A stretch of 21,109 nt of DNA from a virus. Location: positions 1 to 21,109 of the IMG/VR virus record IMGVR_UViG_3300045541_000137. One strand, written 5' to 3'. The stretch's first letter is position 1. The number at the start of each line of letters is the position of its first letter. Below the pieces are notes generated by a model. The model worked only from the letters and a program-made list of their open reading frames with translations, was not told the origin of the DNA and did no database searches. Positions 13,095-20,352 of the stretch are shown here, one piece after another. The translations under genes were made by a program, and so were the position numbers.

Positions 13095-13529
13095 TTATGT
13101 TCCGGTACCGAAAGTAACCTTCGACTTGCGCTCATTAAAGAGCGGCATCCGAGGATCATTTTCACGCATGAGATTGTTGTCGACCGAACGCATCTGATTT
13201 TCCGCTTGCGTGCGATAGAACGCGTCACGGTCATCAGCCATTTCGGTGGGGATTTTGCACAGCATCAGCCCACCAATCACGATATTGTCGCGGTGCTTGT
13301 CGCTTTCGACAGCCGCGAGCTGAATCTCGGGGTGTGCAGACGCTTTGACCGGTTCCCAACCTTCACGAAGCTTGGAAGAAACGTTCATGGGGTCAGCTTG
13401 ATTCATCGTGGACATGCGTATCCAGCGAAACACATAACCCGGTTCAGGGTTAGGATCAGGCAGCAGGGACGCAGGAGCCCAACGGCGCTTGCGCGCGGTC
13501 ATTTCACGTGAATTTCTGTTCTCAGCCAT
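13095..13529 (-). CDS. Conserved-type head-cluster protein, 144 aa, unknown function
   Basis: The product begins MAENRNSREMTARKRRWAPA and contains GYVFRWIRMSTMNQADPMNV, SSKLREGWEPVKASAHPEIQ and a strand VIGGLMLCKIPTEMADDRDA. It ends with a basic RKSKVTFGTGT. The RWIRxSTxxQxDxxNVSSKLREGWEPVxA core is, from memory, widely conserved next to scaffold and capsid genes of environmental phages. The protein has a basic N-terminus and an aromatic core and lacks membrane or catalytic motifs. It overlaps the scaffold stop by 8 nt (ATGGCTGA). A head-assembly or inner-surface role is inferred from the neighbourhood. Confidence 0.72.
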   Translation of the reverse strand: MAENRNSREMTARKRRWAPASLLPDPNPEPGYVFRWIRMSTMNQADPMNVSSKLREGWEPVKASAHPEIQLAAVESDKHRDNIVIGGLMLCKIPTEMADDRDAFYRTQAENQMRSVDNNLMRENDPRMPLFNERKSKVTFGTGT

Positions 13530-14460
13530 TTTGTTTCCTCATGTCTTCAGCAACCTGTCGGGCGTATTGTTCCAAAGTCAAACCGAGCCGCTTGGCTATG
13601 GCCTGTTGCGATGTCGTTAGCACGATTTTTCGGGGCGCAGTGGTACGAGTCGCAGGAGCCACCACCGTTTTGCGACGGGGTTTCTCTTCTGGTTCAGATT
13701 CCTCGAACTGGTCGGGGAACACTTGGCGCATACGACGGTTGATGGCGTCGTAGTATTCGTCGGAGCGAGGGTCAACGCCCTGCTTAACCAATTTCTGGTG
13801 CAGCCCCAGCGCGAAGCTCGTCATCTCATCATCGGACCCAAACCACGGATTTTCTTGCTGCCACGCAGTGACTTTGGGATCGACCTGATTCTGCGGCTGT
13901 GCCGGAGCGGTGTACTTATTTTCTACAGCAGTTTCTTCCTCTTGTAAAGCAGGAAGTGCGAAGTTAGCTACCCGATCCGCCTTAAGCTTTGCTGAAGTGA
14001 GCGACTCCTGTGCAGACGTGACCTTATCAGGATCACCCTCCTCGTATGCAGCGCGGAATTGCGCCTTGGCTTGCTCAAGCTCAAAAGTCGCGGCACGCTT
14101 AGCCTGCTCAAGTAGCGCCTCTTGGTTCTGGTTGACGGTCTGCTTAAGCTTCTTGTTTTCTTCGATGATGTTTTGCGCAAGGCGTAGTGCTTCCTCGCGC
14201 TCCCGTAGGGCAGCTTCTTTGGCTCTACGTTCGTCGTGATAGCCGCGAGTAAAGTGCTGGATACGCTTCTTAACCTTCTCGGAGTAGCCCTCCAGCTCAT
14301 CATCAGTCACCTCGGGCGGCGGCTCAGCAGGCGTGCGCCCGCGGTCCTTGGCCGGCGTGTCGTCGACAACCTCAACTTCAAACCCGTCATCAGGGGTCTT
14401 GGCGTCTTCCTTGTCGGGATCAGGAAACTCAAACTCTACTTTTTCCATGGGCATATTCAT
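13522..14460 (-). CDS. Capsid scaffolding protein, 312 aa
   Basis: The product is highly charged. An acidic N-terminus (MEKVEFEFPDPDKEDAKTPD, then EVEVVDDTPAKDR) is followed by a long coiled coil (about residues 60-175: YSEKVKKRIQHFTRGYHDER, EREEALRLAQNIIEENKKLK). Next come a linker and ENPWFGSDDEMTSFALGLHQ, and the C-terminal third is basic (EEKPRRKTVV, then TSQQAIAKRLGLTLEQYARQ), as expected for a capsid-binding tail. This is the classic scaffold plan, and the gene lies between portal-side genes and capsid. It overlaps the preceding gene by 4 nt. The C-terminal TSQQAIAKRLGLTxEQYARQ recurs, from memory, in environmental phage scaffolds. Confidence 0.82.
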   Translation of the reverse strand: MNMPMEKVEFEFPDPDKEDAKTPDDGFEVEVVDDTPAKDRGRTPAEPPPEVTDDELEGYSEKVKKRIQHFTRGYHDERRAKEAALREREEALRLAQNIIEENKKLKQTVNQNQEALLEQAKRAATFELEQAKAQFRAAYEEGDPDKVTSAQESLTSAKLKADRVANFALPALQEEETAVENKYTAPAQPQNQVDPKVTAWQQENPWFGSDDEMTSFALGLHQKLVKQGVDPRSDEYYDAINRRMRQVFPDQFEESEPEEKPRRKTVVAPATRTTAPRKIVLTTSQQAIAKRLGLTLEQYARQVAEDMRKQNG

Positions 14461-14699
14461 TCCTTACCTTGCAGTTTGCTTTCGAGCTCGTGAATACGGT
14501 CTCTCAAATACGAAATGTAGTGATCTTGCTCGGCAGACCGCTTTTTGAAAATGCGCTCCATCTCGCGGACTCTTAAAATCAGGGCTTGGGCCTGCCCTTG
14601 CATGCGAGCCATCTCGTACAGAAAAAACTCGTCTGTCGTGCCGTCGCAGGTTACGGACACCGTATCGCTGGGCGGGTCCCACTTCATATCCATGCTCAT
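14457..14699 (-). CDS. Small coiled-coil protein of head-assembly cluster, 80 aa
   Basis: The product is MSMDMKWDPPSDTVSVTCDG, then DEFFLYEMARMQGQAQALIL and a long heptad-rich helix (RVREMERIFKKRSAEQDHYI, SYLRDRIHELESKLQGKE). The N-terminal part is extended, the C-terminal 55 residues predicted coiled coil. Starts and stops overlap both neighbours by 4 nt (ATGA), so expression is coupled to the GroES-like and scaffold genes. The role is unknown; an assembly cofactor interacting with the scaffold is a guess from shape and position. The internal ATG at 14693 is an alternative start. Confidence 0.68.
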   Translation of the reverse strand: MSMDMKWDPPSDTVSVTCDGTTDEFFLYEMARMQGQAQALILRVREMERIFKKRSAEQDHYISYLRDRIHELESKLQGKE

Positions 14700-15061
14700 G
14701 GCCGGCTGATGCCGCGTGGGTCAGTGACAACGGCTTCAATGCTGTCGTCAGACATGAGGCGGTACTCCACCCCCCGGAATGTGAACCGTGTGCCGCTGTT
14801 GCTGCGGAACATCACGTAGTCACCTGCGTGACACCACGGCCCATGCGGAAACCGGTCCGTGTCTTTGTATGCCTGCGGCCCCATGTCGAGCACCAGCCCA
14901 ATGGTCGACAGCACTTTTTCGTAGTGAACCGTCTTGGCGTCTTTGACGATGCCTGATTCGTAGGTTTCTTCGACCTGTGGCAGGGCGATCAGCAGCATGT
15001 AACCAACGGGTTTTGGCAGTTGGTTTTCGATTTCTGCTTCGGTGTATTCCGGTTCAGTCAT
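14696..15061 (-). CDS. GroES-like co-chaperonin-type protein, 121 aa
   Basis: The start chosen is the ATG at 15061 (MTEPEYTEAEIENQLPKPVG), which overlaps the previous stop by 8 nt (ATGACTGA); an earlier ATG at 15088 would add nine residues. Next come YMLLIALPQVEETYESGIVK, a segment ending in VLDMGPQAYKDTDRFP, and HAGDYVMFRSNSGTRFTFRG, then MSDDSIEAVVTDP. This follows the order of the GroES/Cpn10 fold: N-terminal strand, flexible mobile loop at about residues 30-45, central VxxxGxxxY, and GDxVxFxxxxGxxFxxxGxEYxLMxDDxIxAVV near the end. Phage co-chaperonins such as T4 gp31 replace host GroES to fold capsid protein. Position beside portal, scaffold and capsid fits. The canonical GroES IVL mobile-loop tripeptide is not evident. 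Confidence 0.75.
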   Translation of the reverse strand: MTEPEYTEAEIENQLPKPVGYMLLIALPQVEETYESGIVKDAKTVHYEKVLSTIGLVLDMGPQAYKDTDRFPHGPWCHAGDYVMFRSNSGTRFTFRGVEYRLMSDDSIEAVVTDPRGISRP

Positions 15062-15251
15062 TGTCTTGGCCCATGTAAGTCTGCTCAAGGTCTGCGATTG
15101 CTGCCATTGCGTGAGTCAGACCCCGGACGACCCCACACAACTCCTTGTACGTGGCGTAGTCGGCTACCTTGCCCTCGGCAAGGTAGTTTTGTACGCGCAA
15201 TATCTCGTCCTCCAGATTGTCTTGGAGGGCGCCAAACACTGTCTTAGCCAA
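15054..15251 (-). CDS. Small helical protein between portal and co-chaperonin, 65 aa
   Basis: The product is MAKTVFGALQDNLEDEILRV, then QNYLAEGKVADYATYKELCG and VVRGLTHAMAAIADLEQTYM ending GQDND. It is all helix and rather acidic. The GxVxDYATYKELCGVVRGLxxA segment is, from memory, recurrent in small phage proteins near portal genes, without known role. It starts directly after the portal stop and overlaps the GroES-like start by 8 nt, so translation is coupled. No catalytic motif. Confidence 0.7.
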   Translation of the reverse strand: MAKTVFGALQDNLEDEILRVQNYLAEGKVADYATYKELCGVVRGLTHAMAAIADLEQTYMGQDND

Positions 15252-17738
15252 TTACTTCTCCTTTTTTGTTTTCTGCTGCACTACGGTTTTCATCAGGTCC
15301 ATCTTCAGGCGGTCAGCGTGCTGCTTGTCTTGGGACTGCATCTGCGCACCGGTTTTCTGCGCGTCGAGCGCGAGCTTCTGTTCCTCAAGAGACAGGCGGC
15401 GGTCAGCCTGCTTGGCATCGAGCGCGTCCTTCTGAGCCTTACGCTGGATGTCTTGCTGCTTGACCTGCAACTCTTGCTGCTGAATCTGCAACAGCGGGTC
15501 TTGCGCTTGCGCTTGCGCCTGCTGCTGCGCCGCCTGACTCTGGTGTATCTGCTGGAGCTGCTTGGCTGCGTCTGCGACGAGGCGGGAGAGCTGCACCTCG
15601 AACTCCTCGGGCATGGGCTGGTCTGGCGGGGGCAGGGGCACACCGAGGCGTTCCTCGATCTGCTTGCGGTAGCTGTAGCCCAAGTGTTCTGCGACGTGGG
15701 CCATGATGGCAGCCTGCATCTGCTGGGCCATGGGATTCTGGCCGATAGTGGCGCCGATCATCGGGTCCTGAATAAACGTCATGTGCGCTGTGATGTGCGC
15801 GTCGTGGTCTTGGTAGATGAACGCTTTGACCGGCTTGCCCACGAGCACTGCCATGTTCTCGGAGATCGGGTCCCGCGGGGTCTGGTCCTCGGGCATGGGC
15901 AGTATCTTGTCGGCGTTTTTTACACCCAGCACCTCGATCATCTGCCTGTGCAGATACGGCAGGTCGTAAATCTGCGGCGCTGCCTGCGCCATCTGCATGA
16001 TGGCTTGGTACTGCACCACCCGCTGGGCCATGGTGGAGCTGTTGGGGTCGCTGACCGGGATAACCTCAGTGGTGGCGTAGTCCTCGCGCCGTGCGCGCCG
16101 GGTCGCGTGTGCGGGCTCGTAGTCGTAGCTTGTGGGGGCGTACTCCGCGATGATCGACTTGAGCAGCTTAAACTCCTGCTTCATGGCGTAGTGCACACGC
16201 GCCTGCACGGCAGCCATGGGCTTGAGGGTGCGCTCCAGAATAGCCAGCGTGGTGCCCACCGGGGCGTTAGCCGACATGTCGCTTACGTTAAGATCGCTGA
16301 TCGCACCTAAACGTCGGCCTTCTTCGGTGATCTGGTTGAGCAGAGCGAGCAGCACTTGGCTCGGCTCTTTGTACGGCAGGGGCATGATGTTGTCGCGGAT
16401 GGCCCCCGAGGGGATGTCCACGTCCCGGAACTCTCCGGGGGCGATGGGCGTGTCGTCGCCCTTGATACGCATACCGCGGGCTTTGAGCCCGCCCGGCAAG
16501 TTGTTCAGTGTGCCCGCGTCCACCAGCTGACGGATGATGCTTGTGCCTGCACGCGCGTAGCCGCCGATGATGTGGATGAGGCCGAGTCCGTAGAACCCAA
16601 AGCCGATCACGTACGGGTAGTGTACGAAGTGCTGGCGCTTGAGCGGTGTGGGTGTGGGCCGCTGGGTCGCAGTCCCCGTGGGATGCTCGGGAGAGGGCAG
16701 GTGGGGCTCCCAGTTACGGCGGATAGACAGGACAGTCTGCGTGCCTTTGTCGATGGTCACCACGTACGGTGAGGGCAGGGCCACGGCGGAGGGAGATTCG
16801 GCACCATCAAACCCGGGCACGATAAGGTCTGCGTGGCACTCGAACACAGCGTACCGGTTGTCATCGGTGAGCGTGTAGCCTGCGTCCTCGGCTTTCTTGG
16901 TTTCGAGGTCGGTGTGGTACGACCGTGGCTCGCCCAAGTCGACGTCCCGGTAGAAGCCCGACGCCTGCAACTTCTGCATCTCCAGCTTGGTTTTACGCAT
17001 CACGTGGGTGACCCGCTCGGCATTGCCGAGGTCGGTGGCGCCCCATGGCACGATTACATCTTCAGCCGGCACGGTGATGCTGACCTGCCTGTCGAGGTTG
17101 GGGTCAAAGTACACCTTCTTAAAGACACTGCCAGCCAGCGCGAGGTTAAACAGCGCACGCTCGTGCTCGGTACGGTACTCGGTCATGACTTCCGTGATCT
17201 GGTAGTTCATGTCGTCACGCACACGCTCCGCAGCCTTCTCTTTCTCTGGCGTGGGGTCTCCGAGGATCATGGTCTTCACGGGGCCGGCAGCAGGGAAGGT
17301 CTCCTGCATGGTCTCGGCTTGGAACCGAATGGCAGCCTCCGACAGGACTGCGCTGTAGACGCCGCAGGCATCTTCCCACGGCTCCATGCGCTCTTCGTAC
17401 TTGAACCCAAGCACTTCCAGCCCTTTAACGTAGGTCTCGACCCACTCCTTCCGGGACTGAATGTCTGTCTCAACTTCGTCGATCAGGTCCGAGGCCAGCG
17501 TAGACAGGGTGTCTTCGTCGAGGTAGTCGGCAAGGTTGGCATCGAAGGGGATGGTGGAGTCGGAGTCGTCGCCAAAGTCGGGGGTGCGAGCGGGGGCAAG
17601 ATCAATCTCAACCGAGCCGTCTTCAAGCTCGACAACGGTGGGTTCGGCGTCGTCAAAGGCAAGCTCAAGCTGGAAGGGCTCGGAGCCGCCGGGTGGGAGG
17701 TCGGAGGGGGTTAATGCCTTGTCAACGTTTGTTGCCAT
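15252..17738 (-). CDS. Portal protein, P22-type, 828 aa
   Basis: The portal forms the twelve-subunit ring at the head vertex through which DNA is packed and ejected. The start is the ATG at 17738 (MATNVDKALTPSDLPPGGSE), which has AAGGA upstream and overlaps the preceding gene by 17 nt; a longer reading from 17825 lies inside that gene. The protein has an acidic N-terminal region (residues 20-75), a core with FKYEERMEPWEDACGVYSAV, a wing region, and a stem/clip segment with GFYGLGLIHIIGGYARAG and TSIIRQLVDAGTLNNLPGGL. A helical part with SANAPVGTTLAILERTLKPM follows. The C-terminal ~130 residues are Gln-rich coiled coil (QQQELQVKQQDIQRKAQKDA), a plausible barrel. The large size is typical of podovirus portals. 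Confidence 0.87.
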   Translation of the reverse strand: MATNVDKALTPSDLPPGGSEPFQLELAFDDAEPTVVELEDGSVEIDLAPARTPDFGDDSDSTIPFDANLADYLDEDTLSTLASDLIDEVETDIQSRKEWVETYVKGLEVLGFKYEERMEPWEDACGVYSAVLSEAAIRFQAETMQETFPAAGPVKTMILGDPTPEKEKAAERVRDDMNYQITEVMTEYRTEHERALFNLALAGSVFKKVYFDPNLDRQVSITVPAEDVIVPWGATDLGNAERVTHVMRKTKLEMQKLQASGFYRDVDLGEPRSYHTDLETKKAEDAGYTLTDDNRYAVFECHADLIVPGFDGAESPSAVALPSPYVVTIDKGTQTVLSIRRNWEPHLPSPEHPTGTATQRPTPTPLKRQHFVHYPYVIGFGFYGLGLIHIIGGYARAGTSIIRQLVDAGTLNNLPGGLKARGMRIKGDDTPIAPGEFRDVDIPSGAIRDNIMPLPYKEPSQVLLALLNQITEEGRRLGAISDLNVSDMSANAPVGTTLAILERTLKPMAAVQARVHYAMKQEFKLLKSIIAEYAPTSYDYEPAHATRRARREDYATTEVIPVSDPNSSTMAQRVVQYQAIMQMAQAAPQIYDLPYLHRQMIEVLGVKNADKILPMPEDQTPRDPISENMAVLVGKPVKAFIYQDHDAHITAHMTFIQDPMIGATIGQNPMAQQMQAAIMAHVAEHLGYSYRKQIEERLGVPLPPPDQPMPEEFEVQLSRLVADAAKQLQQIHQSQAAQQQAQAQAQDPLLQIQQQELQVKQQDIQRKAQKDALDAKQADRRLSLEEQKLALDAQKTGAQMQSQDKQHADRLKMDLMKTVVQQKTKKEK

Positions 17739-17997
17739 TTTTAATCCTTGCTCGATTTGTTGTGGGGTCGTAGGCGAACGCAGAGGCGGGCTTGCCCGTG
17801 CCACGGGCAGCTCTGTCCAACGCACGCTCTTCGGCGGTCATCTGGTCGCGGGCTTTGCCCGCAGGTGTAAGTTTTTCCGTGCCGGGGTAGAGGTGCCCTC
17901 GGTCTTGCAGGATGGCAACGGCACGGGCACGGTCGCCTACTTGAGCAGCCAGCCGGTCAATCAACTGGTTACGCCCCATGAACTTCTGGGTAGCCAT
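17722..17997 (-). CDS. Small conserved-type protein between TerL and portal, 91 aa
   Basis: The product is MATQKFMGRNQLIDRLAAQV, then GDRARAVAILQDRGHLYPGT, an acidic/basic helix with GKARDQMTAEERALDRAARG, and SAFAYDPTTNRARIKNGNKR. The MGRNQLIDRLAAQVGDRxxAxxILxxRGH motif is, from memory, common next to terminase/portal genes of environmental phages. The first half looks helix-turn-helix-like and the tail is basic, so DNA binding is possible but not shown. Its ATG shares 1 nt with the TerL stop (TGATG), and it overlaps the portal start. The first amino acids after MATQKF may be the preferred register. Confidence 0.72.
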   Translation of the reverse strand: MATQKFMGRNQLIDRLAAQVGDRARAVAILQDRGHLYPGTEKLTPAGKARDQMTAEERALDRAARGTGKPASAFAYDPTTNRARIKNGNKR

Positions 17998-19499
17998 CAG
18001 TAATAGCCTCCTCGGCGGCGGAACACAGGGTCATTGTCCTCATAATCAGTCCGCAGGGACAGCAGCCCGCCGCGCCGTACGCGGGCCAAGGCCAGTGTGC
18101 AGGCGTCCACCTCGTCGTCATGCTCGGCGGCGGGGAAGGCAATTATTTCTTCTACGGTTTCTTGGGCCCATGAGGTCTCTGGGAACCATACGTGCCCTGC
18201 TGAGAACATATCAGCCACGGCGTTCAGGCGGGCGAGCTTGTCCTGCCCTTTGCCCGGGCTGAAGTCCTGCACAAAGATGCCGCTGCGGCGCATCTCGTCG
18301 ATCAGCGGCTGGCCGCTGGCTTTGGCTTCGACAATCACGGAGTCAGGCTCCCACTCTTGGTACTGTTCCAGCGCCATTTGCTTGAGCTCGGGAAACTCCC
18401 ACTTGCCTTTGACCCGGTTGAGCAAGATGGCGTTGGTGGAATTGTCTTCCTCATGGAAAAACACGCCCCAAGTGTGGCACACGCTAAAGTCCGACCGGGT
18501 TTTGGTGGTGAGTGCAGTGTCATAAGCCTGCACAATGAAGTCGACCTTGGGTGGGGCGTCGGGCTGCCACCACTTGATCCACTCGCGCTTGATAATGGCA
18601 GACTCCGCAGCGGTCGGATTCTGCATGTACTGGGCGTTCCACTGCCACGCCGGCATACTGGCACGGGTGCGCAGCAATGAGTCGAGGCTCCACTGCTCTG
18701 GCCACAGCGACTTAGGGGGATCGGTGGGGTGGTCTTCCGGCTGGTCGGCGTTGAGAATGGCAGGAAACTCGAAAATCTCGTATTGGTCGCCGTCCGGATT
18801 GAGCGCAGCGTCCTTGATAAGGCGTCCGATGAGGTCGCGCTGGTGCCAGCGGGTGTGCAGGATGCAGATTCTGCCGCCCGGCATGAGTCGGGTGCGCAGG
18901 CCGGCACGAAACCACTCGTATGTGGTGTCTAGGGAGTCCGTGTTTCCTGCTTTGATGTCCTGTTCGGACAGCGGATCGTCCACAATAATGAGGTCGGCGC
19001 CGCGCCCGGCCAGCGCACCCCCTGTGCCAATGGCAAAATACTCGCCTCCTTGGCTTGTATTCCACTTTCCGGCAGCTTTAGCGTCGGCGGCGATGGCGGT
19101 CTGGGGGAAAATCTGCCGATATTCGGCAGTTTGCATCAGATTTCGCACTTTCCGAGCCATATCCACGGCCAATTCGGCAGTGTGTGAGGCAACAATTACC
19201 TTATGGTCGGGGTGGCGACCCAAATACCATGCTGGGTAGTAGATGGAAATCATCTGACTCTTGCCCATACGCGGCGCCATGCTCACGGCAACCCGGTCTT
19301 TGTGCCCCTGCTCGACCTGCATCAGCAGGGCGCCGAGCCTTTTGAGGTGCGTGCCGAACTTGTAGGTGGCATCGAGGGCTGCGATAAACGCCAGAAAGTC
19401 ATTCTGGCAGATGGACACGCGCTTGCGGGCCTCCAGCTCATCGAGCAAGGCTAGCAGCTCTGCTTTTTCGAAGTCAGGCAGGTGTTGCAAACGCATCAT
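17997..19499 (-). CDS. terL: Terminase large subunit (TerL), 500 aa
   Basis: This ATP-driven motor cuts concatemeric DNA and pumps it through the portal. The N-terminal ATPase holds a Walker A-type AVSMAPRMGKSQ (about residues 71-82, with G79-K80-S81), Walker B ADLIIVDDP (168-176, D174 and D175) and the coupling segment ICILHTRWHQ (211-220). The C-terminal RNase H-like nuclease shows YDTAL (D327), VIVEAK (E391) and HDDEVDA (D461, D462, D465) as metal-binding acids. Length is typical. It overlaps the small-subunit gene by 26 nt and is followed by a 91-aa gene and the portal, the standard packaging order. Confidence 0.95.
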   Translation of the reverse strand: MMRLQHLPDFEKAELLALLDELEARKRVSICQNDFLAFIAALDATYKFGTHLKRLGALLMQVEQGHKDRVAVSMAPRMGKSQMISIYYPAWYLGRHPDHKVIVASHTAELAVDMARKVRNLMQTAEYRQIFPQTAIAADAKAAGKWNTSQGGEYFAIGTGGALAGRGADLIIVDDPLSEQDIKAGNTDSLDTTYEWFRAGLRTRLMPGGRICILHTRWHQRDLIGRLIKDAALNPDGDQYEIFEFPAILNADQPEDHPTDPPKSLWPEQWSLDSLLRTRASMPAWQWNAQYMQNPTAAESAIIKREWIKWWQPDAPPKVDFIVQAYDTALTTKTRSDFSVCHTWGVFFHEEDNSTNAILLNRVKGKWEFPELKQMALEQYQEWEPDSVIVEAKASGQPLIDEMRRSGIFVQDFSPGKGQDKLARLNAVADMFSAGHVWFPETSWAQETVEEIIAFPAAEHDDEVDACTLALARVRRGGLLSLRTDYEDNDPVFRRRGGYY

Positions 19500-20022
19500 C
19501 TATCGACTCGTAGCGCTGCATGGGGGCCTGTGGGGTAGGCACAACCTCTCCCTCGATAACTTTTGACAGCCGCTCGCGCAGCATCTGCTCCAGCTCTTCG
19601 GTTGGGCGGTGGCGTAGCGTGATCTCGGCTTTTTCTGTGAACAGGCCAACGTCGCTGATCTTGCCGAGCAACTCAAGGGCCTTGATCCGAATCCGCGGGT
19701 CGGTATGGGCAGTCTCAAGCACCAACTTATTGGTGATATAAGTACGCAACTGTGCGGCAGACTCGACGACCTGCTTGTCGTATTCGGACAAGATTGCCTT
19801 CAGATGCACTACCGTCCCCGGGCTTGAGAGGTCCACTTCCGTGGCGTCCTTGGTTCCCATGAACACTGACCGGGCAGTGGCTATGTCCTTGTCGGACACC
19901 TGCACATCAGCTTCCAATTCAGCGAGCGCAGCAAAGGCAGCCTCGACGCGAGCTTGCAAATTCTCGAACGAAGGCTGATAAGTGGCAAACTCAATGTCTG
20001 TATCCACTACGGGCGTATACAT
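19474..20022 (-). CDS. terS: Terminase small subunit, putative, 182 aa
   Basis: The small subunit recognises the viral packaging site and hands DNA to TerL. The start is the ATG at 20022 (MYTPVVDTDIEFATYQPSFE); a TTG at 20028 is an alternative, and neither has a strong ribosome site. Residues 20-50 form a helical region (LQARVEAAFAALAELEADVQ), then come an acidic middle, a helix with VESAAQLRTYITNKLVLETA, and HTDPRIRIKALELLGKISDV with FTEKAEITLRHRPTEELEQM. The DPRxRxKALELLGKxxDVGLFTEK segment is characteristic of small terminases of this group. Immediate overlap with TerL supports the call. The DNA-binding helices cannot be identified with certainty. Confidence 0.8.
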   Translation of the reverse strand: MYTPVVDTDIEFATYQPSFENLQARVEAAFAALAELEADVQVSDKDIATARSVFMGTKDATEVDLSSPGTVVHLKAILSEYDKQVVESAAQLRTYITNKLVLETAHTDPRIRIKALELLGKISDVGLFTEKAEITLRHRPTEELEQMLRERLSKVIEGEVVPTPQAPMQRYESIDDAFATPA

Positions 20023-20050
20023 AGGCAACCCACGGAAGGGCGATAGGCCG

Positions 20051-20078
20051 AATATAGCACGGTTTTACGTACGCGCAA
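20051..20078 (-). promoter_or_regulatory. Candidate leftward promoter of the terminase operon
   Basis: On the minus strand TATATT (20056-20051) is a near-consensus -10 box, with TTGCGC (20078-20073; only 3 of 6) 16 nt upstream. The -35 lies within a perfect inverted repeat, so a regulator bound there could block or replace RNA-polymerase contact. It lies about 30 nt upstream of the terminase start. The weak -35 would suit activator-dependent late expression. Confidence 0.45.
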
Positions 20079-20085
20079 GCGCGTA
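20070..20085. promoter_or_regulatory. Perfect inverted repeat TACGCGC-AA-GCGCGTA (putative operator)
   Basis: Two 7-bp arms, TACGCGC (20070-20076) and GCGCGTA (20079-20085), flank AA. The repeat covers the -35 region of the candidate leftward promoter and abuts the start of the tandem array. The symmetry and 9-bp arm spacing fit a dimeric helix-turn-helix regulator. Confidence 0.5.
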
Positions 20086-20245
20086 TGGGTTGACTTAAGT
20101 GATTGCCGGCTAGATTTAAAATTTTACTGAGTTAACTTAAGTGGTTTTGAGTTTTGCTGGAATTTTACTGAGTTAACTTAAGTGACTGCCGGCCTATTTT
20201 AAATTTTTACTGACTGGCTTGAAATGTACTGAGTCAACTTAAGTG
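20083..20245. repeat. Iteron-like tandem array of a TACTGAGTTAACTTAAGTG element
   Basis: Two identical copies of TACTGAGTTAACTTAAGTG lie at 20125-20143 and 20166-20184. A copy with one change (TACTGAGTCAAC...) lies at 20227-20245, a left-degraded copy at 20083-20101 (GTTGACTTAAGTG intact) and a weak copy at 20208-20226. Copies start 42, 41, 42 and 19 bp apart, so the main period is about four helical turns. A second shared block, GTGAYTGCCGGCY followed by TTTAAA, precedes the second and the weak copies, making the period a true 41-42-bp tandem unit. The surroundings are AT-rich. Candidates are a replication origin, a packaging-recognition site or a multi-site operator. Confidence 0.85.
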
Positions 20246-20312
20246 GAGTGGTGGGATTTGAGAATGTGAAACTCAGCTCCTAGCAGGAGTGCGGAGTCCC
20301 ATCAGCCAGCGC

Positions 20313-20333
20313 GGGGGGTGGGGGTAGGGTGGG
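20313..20333 (+). other. G-quadruplex motif with very short loops
   Basis: Four G-tracts (20313-20318, 20320-20324, 20327-20329, 20331-20333) are separated by loops T, TA and T. One- and two-nucleotide loops generally give very stable parallel quadruplexes. It lies between the tandem array and the rightward promoter on the plus (non-template) strand. Confidence 0.65.
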
Positions 20334-20352
20334 TGCGCGCCAGCCCGAATCG

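Noticed and set aside
15042-16310. Long plus-strand open frame (422 codons) opposite the portal C-terminus
   Set aside because: It mirrors the portal coding strand, is low-complexity Leu/Val/His-rich, runs against the direction of all neighbours and shows no family motif; a codon-bias shadow.
16833-17714. Plus-strand open frame (293 codons) opposite the portal N-terminus
   Set aside because: Shadow of the portal; Val/Gly/Leu-rich product without any recognisable domain and no plausible plus-strand promoter.
17739-17825. 29-residue N-terminal extension of the portal
   Set aside because: It lies entirely inside the preceding 91-aa gene, lacks a ribosome site and reads as shadow; the ATG at 17738 has AAGGA upstream.
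20083-20245. CRISPR array in the right intergenic region
   Set aside because: Repeats are 19-24 bp, only two are identical, the intervening segments are themselves partly repeated, and there are no cas genes.
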